Counted from the first letter of the stretch, positions 1-7,272 are shown. The stretch: 9,895 bases of DNA from Candidatus Aminicenans sakinawicola JGI OTU-1 (GCA_000493965.1 AWNV01000086.1:1-9895), one strand, 5' to 3'. Notes: generated from the letters alone by a model not told the origin. Made by a program: numbers and translations.

Positions 1-1
1 A

Positions 2-1009
2 AATGATACTGATGAAATTTTCATAAAGAGGGATAGAGAAGAACTATCCAAGATTATTTATTTTATTCCGAACAGTCAACAATCCTATCTTTCTTATAAA
101 GGAAGAAACTACAGGGGAATATTTGTTCTAAAGGCCAGCTCCAGAAGTGCTGTTCTTATCAATATCCTTAACCTGGAGGATTATTTAAAATCAGTTGTAC
201 CGAGTGAGCTTTGTCCATATACTTTCCATGAGTTCGAAGCTCACAAGGCTCAGGCGGTTGCTGCAAGAACTTATGCCATTAAAAATTTGGGAATGAATGA
301 GGATTTGGGTTTTGACCTATATGATACACCGAAGTCGCAGTATTATAAGGGTATGAATGCAGAGCATCCTATGAGCAGCATGGCAGTTGAGCAAACTCAG
401 GGGCAGGTTGCTTTTTATAATGGTAAATTGATTGATGCGCTTTATACGAGTAGCTGTGGTGGGATGACAGAAAATGTTGAAGAAATTTTTGGAGGATTTC
501 CATTGCCTTATTTGAGAAGTACAGAGTGTGATTATGAAAGGCAAAGGGAATGGCTTGTTAATTGTGATAATAGCGTCTTTCCTGTGAATACAGATATTCT
601 GGGTCAAAATTCTTCTCCTGACAGTTGGCATGCAAACAAAACGAAAAAAGAACTGAAGAAAAGGATAAATCGATATTACCCAATTGGAGAGCTCAAAGAT
701 TTGATTCCTTTAAGAAGAGGTCATTCTAAGAGGGTTGTGGAGCTTTTGATATCTGGATCAAATACTCAAATCATAATTAAAGGATTAAAAATTCGGAGAG
801 TCCTGGGTTTGAAAGAAACTCTTTTTGTTATATACAGGGAGTATGATAAGGAAGGCAGAATAACTCATTTTATATTTAGTGGAAGAGGACAGGGACATGG
901 TGTAGGGCTTTGTCAAGTGGGTGCTTACGGAATGGCCCTGGCTGGAGCTGATTATAAAGAGATCTTGAGAAAGTATTACCATGGTATTAAAATAAGCAAA
1001 ATTTATTGA
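2..1009 (+). CDS. SpoIID/LytB-domain protein, 5' end missing
   Basis: This frame is open from the first bases of the window to a TGA at 1007-1009, giving 335 visible residues without their N-terminus. A TTG at 287 lies inside the domain and is not the true start. Family hallmarks appear in order: LNLEDYLKSVVPSEL, then EAHKAQAVAARTYAI, then a TSSCGGMTENVEEIFGG segment, and at the C-terminus GRGQGHGVGLCQVGAYGMA followed by a YYHGIKI ending. In this family SpoIID is the sporulation septum-peptidoglycan lytic transglycosylase, and LytB-type relatives modify the cell wall. Such proteins usually start with a signal or membrane anchor, which would lie outside the window. Because that part is unseen, I cannot say whether this is SpoIID itself or a paralogue. 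The neighbour pyrE starts 20 bases downstream, so the two may be cotranscribed. Confidence 0.88.
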   Translation, partial: NDTDEIFIKRDREELSKIIYFIPNSQQSYLSYKGRNYRGIFVLKASSRSAVLINILNLEDYLKSVVPSELCPYTFHEFEAHKAQAVAARTYAIKNLGMNEDLGFDLYDTPKSQYYKGMNAEHPMSSMAVEQTQGQVAFYNGKLIDALYTSSCGGMTENVEEIFGGFPLPYLRSTECDYERQREWLVNCDNSVFPVNTDILGQNSSPDSWHANKTKKELKKRINRYYPIGELKDLIPLRRGHSKRVVELLISGSNTQIIIKGLKIRRVLGLKETLFVIYREYDKEGRITHFIFSGRGQGHGVGLCQVGAYGMALAGADYKEILRKYYHGIKISKIY

Positions 1010-1013
1010 TTTT

Positions 1014-1020
1014 GAGGAGG
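1014..1020 (+). promoter_or_regulatory. Shine-Dalgarno site that fixes the pyrE start
   Basis: GAGGAGG lies between the stop of the SpoIID-domain gene and a TTG at 1030, with 9 bases of spacing. An earlier in-frame TTG at 1006 overlaps the upstream stop codon and would place this SD inside the gene, so TTG 1030 is the better start. Confidence 0.75.
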
Positions 1021-1029
1021 AATAAACGG

Positions 1030-1581
1030 TTGGATCAAGAGCTATCAAAGAAAAATCTCATAAGGATAATCAAAGAAAAGTCATTAAAAACAAATGTCAA
1101 TCTTGTTCTTACATCAGGAAAGATAAGCAATTATTATATCGATGCCAAGATGACTACACTGGACCCTATGGGAGCCAGCATTTTGGGCCGACTGATTCTT
1201 GATGTTATAAAACCATATAAGATAGATGCAATCGGGGGCTACACCCTGGGAGCAGACCCTATTGTGTCTGTTGTGGCGGCCCTGAGTGCCGAGACAGACC
1301 GTCCTCTGCCTGCCTTTATTGTCCGCAAGGAGCCGAAGAAACATGGAGAAAGGAAGATGATCGAAGGCCCCTTCGAATCAGGTTGGAATGTGGCAGTTGT
1401 GGATGATGTTGCAACTACCGGCGGCTCTACCCTAAAGGCATGCCGTGCCGTTGAGCAAGAAGGTGGAAAGGTTGTTCTTGCAATAGCTTTAGTTGATCGC
1501 CTTGAGGGGGCAAGGGAAAATTTAGAAAAGGTTGGGTACAAATTTATTTCTATCATTACCCGGGATGAACTCATTAAATAA
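1030..1581 (+). CDS. pyrE: Orotate phosphoribosyltransferase
   Basis: PyrE transfers the phosphoribosyl group of PRPP to orotate, giving orotidine 5'-phosphate in de novo pyrimidine synthesis; it is cytosolic. The 183-residue product shows the type I phosphoribosyltransferase PRPP loop VAVVDDVATTGGST at about residues 121-134. It also has the OPRTase lysine/histidine loop RKEPKKHG at about 99-106 and the early orotate-site segment LTSGKISNYYID at about 27-38. The length matches the short PyrE type of about 180-190 residues. The start is TTG, chosen from the strong SD 9 bases upstream. The gene follows the SpoIID-domain gene by 20 bases and no other pyr gene is visible, so it appears detached from a pyr operon. 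An adenine PRTase-like paralogue is much less likely given the KxxxKxHG-type loop. Confidence 0.93.
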   Translation: MDQELSKKNLIRIIKEKSLKTNVNLVLTSGKISNYYIDAKMTTLDPMGASILGRLILDVIKPYKIDAIGGYTLGADPIVSVVAALSAETDRPLPAFIVRKEPKKHGERKMIEGPFESGWNVAVVDDVATTGGSTLKACRAVEQEGGKVVLAIALVDRLEGARENLEKVGYKFISIITRDELIK

Positions 1582-1691
1582 GACTTCCATTTTAACATTT
1601 AGAATTCAACCGGTAATAATAAAGACATAAAAAAGATACTTGGGGGTAACTTTCTTAGGGTTTTTAAAAAAGTATGCAGTGGTGAAAACAA

Positions 1692-1720
1692 TTGATATGT
1701 TCCCCTGTTAATATTATGTT
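1692..1720 (+). promoter_or_regulatory. Candidate sigma-A promoter for the nhaC-type gene
   Basis: TTGATA (1692-1697), a 17-base spacer and TATGTT (1715-1720) resemble a vegetative promoter. It is the best match in the 185-base gap after pyrE and would give a leader of about 40-60 bases before the antiporter. No convincing terminator was found between pyrE and this site; the weak ATACTT/AAGTAT inverted repeat at 1636-1675 has no T-run after it. Confidence 0.4.
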
Positions 1721-1766
1721 CATTCCATTTGCCTTTTAATCTTTATTCAAGTAAAATCCTGTTTCT

Positions 1767-3218
1767 TTGTGTAAAAATTTAAAAGTGAGTAATAAAAAAA
1801 AAGAGATTAAATTAGGAATAGCCCTGATTCCTGTCCTTTTTCTGATTGTATCTTTATCATTGGTTATCGCTGTTTTTAAACAAGAATCTCATATTCCATT
1901 AATTTGTGCTGCGGCTGTGGCTGCTGCCATTGCTATTATCCATAAGCATCCATGGAATGAAATTCAAGACGGAATGGTCCATGGTATTACTCTGGCAATG
2001 GGAGCTATCCTGATTCTAATGATTGTAGGTACAATGATTGGAACCTGGATTCAGGGTGGTATCGTTCCTGCCATGATTTATTATGGTTTAGAGACCATAT
2101 CTCCAGGAATATTTTTAGTGGCTACTCTGATTATTTGTTCTATAGTTTCAATTGGAACTGGTTCTTCATGGTCGACGGCAGGTACTGTGGGTGTAGCACT
2201 AATCGGAGTAGGAAAGGGACTTGGAATTCCGGTTTCAATGGTTGCCGGGGCAATCATTTCCGGCGCTTACTTTGGAGATAAAATGTCGCCTTTATCGGAT
2301 ACTACAAACCTTGCACCCGCAGTAGCAGGAACAGATGTGTTTTCTCACATAAGACACATGGTTTACACAACGACTCCAGGATATATTATTTCTCTCCTTC
2401 TTTATGGTTTGATAGGGATAAGGTTTTCGGGCGGTACTATTGAGACTCAAAATATTGAGACAATTTGTAACACACTTAAATCAAATTTTTTTATACATCC
2501 GATCCTTCTGCTTCCTCCCATTCTGGTCATTGTAATGGTTATTAAAAAAATTCCTCCTTTACCGGCCTTGCTGGGAGGAACTGTCATTGGGGGTCTTTTT
2601 GCCTGGCTTGTTCAGTCCAGATCCCTGGTTGATATCATCCAAGCAGCTAAATCCGGATATACTTCCACGACTGGTGTAATGATGGTAGATGAGTTGCTGA
2701 CCCGGGGGGGGCTTGATTATATGATGAATACAGTGGCTTTGATCATGTGCGCTCTTTGCTTTGGAGGCATTATGGAAAAGACAGGAATGTTGGAAGTCAT
2801 AGCTAAAGCCTTCCTTAAAAGGGTGAAAAGCACTGGTTCTTTAGTTGCCACAACTATTTTTACTTGTATAGGAATGAATGCTATTGCCTCAGATCAGTAT
2901 ATGGCAATCGTTATCCCGGGAAGGATGTATAAGAATGCATTTGATTCCAGAGGGTTGCATCCGAAAAATCTTTCTCGCTGCCTGGAGGACGCTGGAACTC
3001 TTTCTTCTCCACTTATTCCCTGGAATAGCTGCGGAGCTTTTATGGGTGCTACTTTAGGTGTTAACCCTCTTGTTTATCTTCCCTTTGCTTTCCTTAACCT
3101 TTCAAATCCTCTGATTTCAATATTGTATGGTTATACAGGAATTACAATGGAAAAACTGGAGCCGGAGGATGAGAAAAGTAAGGGATCCGGGGCAGACGGA
3201 AAGGAAATTAAAAACTAA
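1767..3218 (+). CDS. nhaC: NhaC-family Na+/H+ antiporter
   Basis: This is a polytopic inner-membrane protein of about 483 residues, with roughly ten or more hydrophobic segments (the first at about 16-37, then 44-60, 73-95 and 113-131). The NhaC signature is clear: GTGSSWSTAGTVGVALIG at about 130-147 and GAYFGDKMSPLSDTTNLA at about 166-183. A later GYTSTTGVMMVDELLTRGG stretch and an IASDQYMAIVIPGRM loop also fit. Family members exchange external protons for internal sodium; the related MleN couples this to malate/lactate exchange, so the exact substrate is open. The C-terminal tail is short and charged. The start is uncertain: the longest frame begins at TTG 1767, GTG 1785 is an alternative, and neither has a recognisable SD. 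The gene contains an A9 run near its start (1794-1802) and a G8 run at 2704-2711. It sits alone behind a candidate promoter, with acpS 65 bases downstream. Confidence 0.9.
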   Translation: MCKNLKVSNKKKEIKLGIALIPVLFLIVSLSLVIAVFKQESHIPLICAAAVAAAIAIIHKHPWNEIQDGMVHGITLAMGAILILMIVGTMIGTWIQGGIVPAMIYYGLETISPGIFLVATLIICSIVSIGTGSSWSTAGTVGVALIGVGKGLGIPVSMVAGAIISGAYFGDKMSPLSDTTNLAPAVAGTDVFSHIRHMVYTTTPGYIISLLLYGLIGIRFSGGTIETQNIETICNTLKSNFFIHPILLLPPILVIVMVIKKIPPLPALLGGTVIGGLFAWLVQSRSLVDIIQAAKSGYTSTTGVMMVDELLTRGGLDYMMNTVALIMCALCFGGIMEKTGMLEVIAKAFLKRVKSTGSLVATTIFTCIGMNAIASDQYMAIVIPGRMYKNAFDSRGLHPKNLSRCLEDAGTLSSPLIPWNSCGAFMGATLGVNPLVYLPFAFLNLSNPLISILYGYTGITMEKLEPEDEKSKGSGADGKEIKN

Positions 3219-3270
3219 AAAATCGTAGGGGTTTTTTAATACTTGAATTGCTGTAATGTTTTCTCGAAGT

Positions 3271-3274
3271 GAGG
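3271..3274 (+). promoter_or_regulatory. Shine-Dalgarno core that fixes the acpS start
   Basis: GAGG lies 9 bases before ATG 3284. The longer reading from GTG 3269 would absorb this motif into the coding region and has no SD of its own, so ATG 3284 is preferred. Confidence 0.6.
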
Positions 3275-3283
3275 ATTTGCATC

Positions 3284-3691
3284 ATGATATTCGGTGTGGG
3301 AATTGATATCATAGAAGTGGAGCGTATAAAGAAGCAGATTACAGAAAAAAACAACTTTAAGAAGAGAATTTTTTCTCAAAAAGAAATTGAATACTGTGAA
3401 TCGAAAAAGAACAGGGCTCAAAATTATGCTGCTCGTTTTGCGGCTAAAGAAGCTTTTTTCAAGGCGATTGGAACAGGTTTGCGGGGTGGGCTTGCATTTA
3501 ATGAGATAGAAATTGTGCAGGATAAAATGGGGAAACCTGAAATTGTCTTGTACGGAAATGCAAGAAGATTTATTAGCGAAAAGAAACTTTCAAATATTCA
3601 TGTGTCTTTATCGCATATAGAAGATTTTGCGTGTGCAATTGTTATTATAGAAATGGCTCATCGCAAGAATGGACACTTTGGTAGAAGATAA
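3284..3691 (+). CDS. acpS: Holo-[acyl-carrier-protein] synthase
   Basis: AcpS moves 4'-phosphopantetheine from coenzyme A onto the serine of apo-ACP, which activates it for fatty acid synthesis. The 135-residue product has the family's N-terminal strand GVGIDIIEVERI, with the metal-binding Asp at residue 8. The second signature, RFAAKEAFFKAIGTG (from about residue 51), carries the metal-binding Glu at 56. The C-terminal VSLSHIEDFACAIVI matches the usual 'SxSH...A.A' ending. The length is slightly above the typical 120-125 residues because of a basic tail. It lies 65 bases after the antiporter gene in the same direction and may be read through from it, since no separate promoter was recognised. 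It converges with kbl across the R1 repeat region. Confidence 0.93.
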   Translation: MIFGVGIDIIEVERIKKQITEKNNFKKRIFSQKEIEYCESKKNRAQNYAARFAAKEAFFKAIGTGLRGGLAFNEIEIVQDKMGKPEIVLYGNARRFISEKKLSNIHVSLSHIEDFACAIVIIEMAHRKNGHFGRR

Positions 3692-3815
3692 GATGATGAA
3701 TTTTAGTGGAGCGCAAACATCCCCTCAAATTCATCTGCTCCTACCTACTTTATCTATTACTATCTATCTAGGTGCACATTAAGGTAATGAGACAGAGGAA
3801 TAGATGGAGTCAGCT
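3692..3815. other. Convergent intergenic region between acpS and kbl
   Basis: These 124 bases hold repeat copy R1-a (3699-3736). Overlapping it is a perfect 9-bp inverted repeat, GATGAATTT (3695-3703) with AAATTCATC (3727-3735), around a 23-base loop. There is also a simple TATCT/TCTA-rich run at about 3750-3771. No T-run follows the inverted repeat, so I do not call an intrinsic terminator. A 29-codon frame from ATG 3693 (MMNFSGAQT...) has no good SD and is not called a gene. Confidence 0.5.
3699..3736 (+). repeat. Repeat R1, copy a
   Basis: This 38-base segment matches the reverse complement of 9846-9883 at 34 of 38 positions by direct reading. The shared core includes TTAGTGGAGCGCA and CCCTCAAATT. 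It lies just after acpS, and the two copies are in opposite orientation about 6.1 kb apart. The origin is unknown; both copies sit in gene-free DNA, which fits a dispersed element or the remains of one. Confidence 0.75.
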
Positions 3816-5018
3816 CTATTTAATAACTCCGTGTTTCTTTCCGATTTTTGTAAAAGCTTCGATAGCTTTATCAAGGTGGTGCTTTTCATGGCTTGCTGAG
3901 AGCTGAACTCTTATTCTTGATTGTCCCTTTGCAACAACAGGGTAATAAAATCCGATGACATAAATTCCTTCATCAAGAAGGTCATTTGCCATATCCTGAG
4001 AGAGTTTAGCGTCGTTTTCAAATTTTCCGAGCATGATAGGAACAATAGGATGAACTCCCGGTGTAATATCAAAGCCTGCTTCTATCATTTTTTCTCTGAA
4101 ATACTTTGTGTTTTGTTCCAATTTGTCTCTTAATTCTGTGGTTTTAGAGAGTAAGTCAAACACGGCAATAGAAGCACCAACAACAACAGGAGCCAGGGTG
4201 TTGCTGAAGAGATAGGGTCTTGCACGTTGTCTGTAAAGGTCTATGAGTTCTTTTCTTCCGGATATGAATCCGCCTGAAGCCCCACCAAGAGCTTTTCCGA
4301 GCGTTCCGGTAATGATATCTACCCGGCCCATAGCTCCTCTGTATTCTGAAGACCCCCTTCCTGTTTTTCCTAGAAATCCTGTAGCATGTGCGTCATCAAC
4401 CATAACCAGAGCATCATATTTGTCAGCCAGATCGCAGATTTCATCCACTTTTGCAATATCACCGTCCATGGAGAACACTCCATCTGTAGCAATCAATCTG
4501 TAACGGGCTCCCTGGGCTTCTTTCAATTTGTCTTCCAAATCCACCATATCAGCATGTTTAAAGATGTATCTTTGGGCTTTACAAAGGCGTATCCCATCAA
4601 TAATTGAAGCGTGATTGCGTTGGTCTGTAATGATAACGTCTTCTGCTTTAAGGAGAGGTTCGAAAGCTCCTCCGTTGGCATCAAGACATGCAGCAAATAG
4701 AATTGTGTCTTCTGTCTGGAGGAAATTAGATATTTTCTGCTCAAGGATTTTATGGAGGGCCTGAGTCCCGCAGATAAAGCGAACAGAGCTCATGCCGTAG
4801 CCCCATTCATCGAGGGCTTTGTGAGCAGCTTCGATGACCTTAGGGTGACTTGAAAGGCCCAAATAGTTGTTTGCACAAAAATTCAGAACTTTTTTTCCAC
4901 CTTTGACTTCAATCTCCGGTCCCTGGGGAGTCATGATAACTCTTTCAGCTTTATAAAGGCCGGCATCATGAATAGATTGAATTTCTTTTGTTAGATATTC
5001 TTTTATTTTTCCGTACAT
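3816..5018 (-). CDS. kbl: 2-amino-3-ketobutyrate coenzyme A ligase (glycine C-acetyltransferase)
   Basis: Kbl cleaves 2-amino-3-oxobutyrate with CoA to give glycine and acetyl-CoA, the second step of threonine breakdown. It is a cytosolic PLP enzyme of the alpha-oxoamine synthase family. The 400-residue length is typical. Visible motifs are CANNYLGLSSHP (about 48-59), NHASIIDG with the PLP-stacking His at 136, VDDAHATGFLGKTGRGSSEY from 207 with Asp 209 and His 211, and TGTLGKALGGASGG with the Schiff-base Lys at 242. An AGGAGGT SD sits at 5024-5030, about 5 bases before the ATG. The gene follows the threonine dehydrogenase gene by 57 bases on the same strand, which strongly favours Kbl over the related BioF, HemA or SPT enzymes. 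Confidence 0.96.
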   Translation of the reverse strand: MYGKIKEYLTKEIQSIHDAGLYKAERVIMTPQGPEIEVKGGKKVLNFCANNYLGLSSHPKVIEAAHKALDEWGYGMSSVRFICGTQALHKILEQKISNFLQTEDTILFAACLDANGGAFEPLLKAEDVIITDQRNHASIIDGIRLCKAQRYIFKHADMVDLEDKLKEAQGARYRLIATDGVFSMDGDIAKVDEICDLADKYDALVMVDDAHATGFLGKTGRGSSEYRGAMGRVDIITGTLGKALGGASGGFISGRKELIDLYRQRARPYLFSNTLAPVVVGASIAVFDLLSKTTELRDKLEQNTKYFREKMIEAGFDITPGVHPIVPIMLGKFENDAKLSQDMANDLLDEGIYVIGFYYPVVAKGQSRIRVQLSASHEKHHLDKAIEAFTKIGKKHGVIK

Positions 5019-5075
5019 TTCATACCTCCTTTAAGGTGCAATATATATCAAAATTGCTGCGGCACGTCTATACTT

Positions 5076-6056
5076 TTAATAGTTGAGTTTGCCTTCGGCA
5101 TAGCGTTTGCTTAGAACTTCGAGCATATCATTTGTCATGGCTTCCAAGTCATAACTTGAATCCCATCCCCATTCCTCCCGTGCTGCTCGATCGTCAATAG
5201 TATTGGGCCATGAGTCTGCAATATCCTGGCGAAAATCAGGCTTATATTCACAAGTGAATTCGGGGATGTGCTTTTTAATTTCGGATGCTAATTCACCGGC
5301 AGTAAAACTCATTGCAGTAACATTGAAATCGGAGTGGTGTTTTAACCTGGAAAAATCGGCTTCCATTAGGTCTACAGCAGCTTTGAGGCAGTCAGGCATA
5401 TACATCATCGGGAGCATTGTGTCTTCTTTGACAAAACAGGTGTATTTTTTATTTTTTACAGCTTCGAAATAAATGGCCACTGCATAGTCGGTTGTTCCTC
5501 CTCCTGGAAGAGTTTCGTAACTTATGATGCCTGGGTATCGGCAGCCCCTTACATCAACGCCGAATCTTTTGACATAGTAATCGCAAAGGAGTTCTCCAGC
5601 AACCTTTGTGACACCATACATTGTCTTCGGCCTCAAAATTGTTTCCTGAGGAGTATTATTGAGAGGAGTTTCAGGGCCAAAGGCAGCAATGGAGCTTGGG
5701 ATGAAGATTCTTGTCATTTCATGCTCTATGGCTGATTCCAGAATGTTATAAGTGCCGTTCATGTTGACATCCCAGGCAAGACGCGGGTTTTTCTCTCCAA
5801 CTGCAGAGAGAATTGCGGACAAGTGGTATATGGTGTCAATGTTGTATTTTTTAACGACTTCTTCAATTGTCTCTCTCTTGGTGACATCGATGAATTCGAA
5901 CGGACCTGACTCGAGAAGATCAGGGCTTGGTTTGGTTCTGTGGCCAGTAGCCAGGACATTGTCACTGCCATATCTTTTTTTTAATGCTATTGTGAGTTCA
6001 GAACCGATCTGACCGACTGCACCCGTAACCATTATCTTTTTCATTTCCTTCGCCAT
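5076..6056 (-). CDS. L-threonine 3-dehydrogenase, short-chain (extended SDR) type
   Basis: It oxidises L-threonine at C3 with NAD+ to 2-amino-3-oxobutyrate, which Kbl then cleaves. The 326-residue protein is an extended SDR related to UDP-galactose 4-epimerase, not the zinc-dependent medium-chain Tdh of E. coli. The Rossmann motif TGAVGQIG is at 11-18 and the catalytic Ser lies in PSSIAAFG (about 120-127). The YGVTK motif gives Tyr 147 and Lys 151. The segment RGCRYPGIISYETLPGGGTT (about 170-190) is characteristic of SDR-type threonine dehydrogenases. GGAGGT at 6062-6067 lies 5 bases before the ATG. It is the first gene of a two-gene operon with kbl behind a strong promoter. The kbl neighbour makes the substrate assignment firm; without it a sugar epimerase would be the alternative. 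Confidence 0.93.
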   Translation of the reverse strand: MAKEMKKIMVTGAVGQIGSELTIALKKRYGSDNVLATGHRTKPSPDLLESGPFEFIDVTKRETIEEVVKKYNIDTIYHLSAILSAVGEKNPRLAWDVNMNGTYNILESAIEHEMTRIFIPSSIAAFGPETPLNNTPQETILRPKTMYGVTKVAGELLCDYYVKRFGVDVRGCRYPGIISYETLPGGGTTDYAVAIYFEAVKNKKYTCFVKEDTMLPMMYMPDCLKAAVDLMEADFSRLKHHSDFNVTAMSFTAGELASEIKKHIPEFTCEYKPDFRQDIADSWPNTIDDRAAREEWGWDSSYDLEAMTNDMLEVLSKRYAEGKLNY

Positions 6057-6117
6057 TTTTTACCTCCGGAATTAATATTTTTTTCTTTATTTATTATCCT
6101 ACTTTGTTGAGGTTTTA

Positions 6118-6146
6118 CTTATATCTTGCATAGAAAAGGATGTCAA
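6118..6146 (-). promoter_or_regulatory. Near-consensus sigma-A promoter for the threonine dehydrogenase-kbl operon
   Basis: On the minus strand TTGACA (6146-6141), exactly 17 bases, then TATAAG (6123-6118). Transcription should begin near 6111 and leave a leader of about 55 bases ending in the GGAGGT SD. The leader is A/T-rich and I see no riboswitch-like structure in it. Confidence 0.75.
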
Positions 6147-6227
6147 CTCCAAAAAGTATAATAGAGAAAATATACCAACATCACGATAAACATAAAGGAA
6201 ATAAATAAAAAATAGGACAAGTCAGGT

Positions 6228-6256
6228 TTCTGTTCAGGACTAAAATACAGTATAAT
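6228..6256 (+). promoter_or_regulatory. Candidate promoter for the SDR gene
   Basis: A perfect TATAAT at 6251-6256 has only a poor -35 (TTCTGT, 6228-6233) at 17 bases. It points at the SDR gene 38 bases downstream and lies back to back with the threonine dehydrogenase promoter in the 237-base divergent region. A second TATAAT at 6157-6162 has no matching -35. Confidence 0.45.
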
Positions 6257-6293
6257 AGAATGTGTGATTAGATAGAATAGCAGTTCGAGAAAG

Positions 6294-7010
6294 ATGGAAA
6301 ATAAGATTACTCTTGTGACTGGAAGCAGCCGGGGAATTGGCAGAGATATAGCATTAAGAGCTGCTGATGTTTGTACCGGGGTTGCAGTACATTATAGAAA
6401 TGAAAAGCACTCTGCTGAGGAAGTTGTAAAAAAAATAGAGCAGAGAGGTAAACTTAGCGCTGCTTTTCAAGCGGATTTGATAGAGGAAAAGGAAGCTTCG
6501 AATTTGATCAGTAAGGTTGAAGAGAAATTTGGTAAAATTGATATTCTGGTTAATAACTTTGGACCTATCCTGGTTAAAGCCTGGCAGGAAGTAAAGCAAG
6601 ATGAATGGGATTCAATTTTGCAGAGTAATCTTGGGAGTGCTTTATACTGTATGAAATCAGTTCTTCCCGGCATGAGGAAAAGAAAGTGGGGAAGAATCAT
6701 AAACATTGGGTACAGCAGGGTTGAACAAATTGCTGCATTTCCAACCATTACTCCATATGCAATTGCCAAGACTGGGCTCCTGATTTTAACGCGTACTATT
6801 GCGCACTCGGAAGCTTCATCTGGAATAACTGTAAACATGGTGTCTCCCGGTCTTATGGAAGGAGGTGTCCTCCCAAAGAACAAAGACATTCCCGGCGGAA
6901 GATTGGGTAAGTTTGAGGACATCTCCAATGCGGTGTTGTTTTTGGTTTCAGAAAATTCGAGTTTCATAACTGGGACAAATATTGTTGTTGCAGGGGGATG
7001 GAAACTCTGA
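6294..7010 (+). CDS. Short-chain dehydrogenase/reductase, substrate unknown (FabG-like)
   Basis: This is a classical SDR of 238 residues. The cofactor motif TGSSRGIG is at 9-16, and HYRNE at 33-37 carries an Arg that suggests NADPH. It has Asp 61, NNFG at 87-90 in place of the usual NNAG, Asn 112, and YAIAK with Tyr 155 and Lys 159. The nearest candidate for the catalytic Ser is Ser 141 in INIGYSR, 14 residues before the Tyr instead of the usual 13. The C-terminal GTNIVVAGGW end matches the family's 'G..i.vdGG' closure. Substrates cannot be read from the sequence; FabG-like, pteridine-reductase-like or other ketoreductase activity are all possible. The start is ATG with only a weak purine stretch before it. 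It is transcribed divergently from the threonine dehydrogenase-kbl operon and converges on nadB. No functional link to either neighbour is evident. Confidence 0.88.
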   Translation: MENKITLVTGSSRGIGRDIALRAADVCTGVAVHYRNEKHSAEEVVKKIEQRGKLSAAFQADLIEEKEASNLISKVEEKFGKIDILVNNFGPILVKAWQEVKQDEWDSILQSNLGSALYCMKSVLPGMRKRKWGRIINIGYSRVEQIAAFPTITPYAIAKTGLLILTRTIAHSEASSGITVNMVSPGLMEGGVLPKNKDIPGGRLGKFEDISNAVLFLVSENSSFITGTNIVVAGGWKL

Positions 7011-7055
7011 AAGAATTAATATAATACCAAAAATCAAATTCTCCCAGATTATTCA

Positions 7056-7153
7056 CGAGTCAAGCTTGCCGCAGATGCAAGGCACAGCACATGAAGTTGT
7101 GGTCCTTCACCACGAATGCGCTGTAACGCAGCAGATGCGGTAAGATCGGCTCG
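7056..7153 (+). other. Long imperfect hairpin, possible structured RNA or palindromic element
   Basis: Read by eye, nested arms pair around one axis. CGAGTC (7056-7061) pairs with GGCTCG (7148-7153, one G-U), then there is a 3-by-3 internal loop. CTTGCCGCA (7065-7073) pairs with TGCGGTAAG (7136-7144, one G-U). ACAGC (7084-7088) pairs with GCTGT (7120-7124) and CAT (7090-7092) with ATG (7116-7118). TTGTGGT (7097-7103) pairs with ACCACGA (7109-7115, one G-U) around a CCTTC loop. No T-run follows, so it is not a standard terminator. The strand is arbitrary because a hairpin forms from either one. No known RNA family was recognised. Confidence 0.6.
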
Positions 7154-7272
7154 CCTGAAAGGTAAAAATTGCTGATAATATAATTAAAATTTATTATAGA
7201 GAACGTATGAGTCAAGGTAGTTATGAGGATTTCTTGGAGAACGATCGAAGCTAGTTTTAATTGTTATAACTT

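Noticed and set aside
287..1009. Start of the SpoIID-domain gene at TTG 287
   Set aside because: The same frame is open upstream to the window edge and already encodes the SpoIID core (LNLEDYLKSVVPSEL), so the gene starts before the window.
1636..1675. Possible terminator after pyrE (ATACTT/AAGTAT arms)
   Set aside because: The stem is weak and AT-only, the loop is long and no T-run follows it.
3695..3735. Possible bidirectional terminator between acpS and kbl
   Set aside because: The 9-bp AT-rich stem has a 23-base loop and no T-run on either side, so it is listed only as part of the intergenic region.
3719..3771. TATCT/TCTA-rich run as a tandem repeat or CRISPR-like array
   Set aside because: It is only a few imperfect short units, with no spacers and no regular period.
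3693..3782. 29-codon frame beginning MMNFSGAQT after acpS
   Set aside because: It is short, has no good SD, and overlaps repeat R1. The counterpart frame in the other R1 copy stops early, and two of the four R1 differences in this frame change uncharged residues without a clear conservation pattern.
6057..6111. Leader of the threonine dehydrogenase-kbl operon as a riboswitch or T-box
   Set aside because: It is about 55 bases and almost entirely A/T apart from the SD; no paired arms or T-box sequence can be seen.
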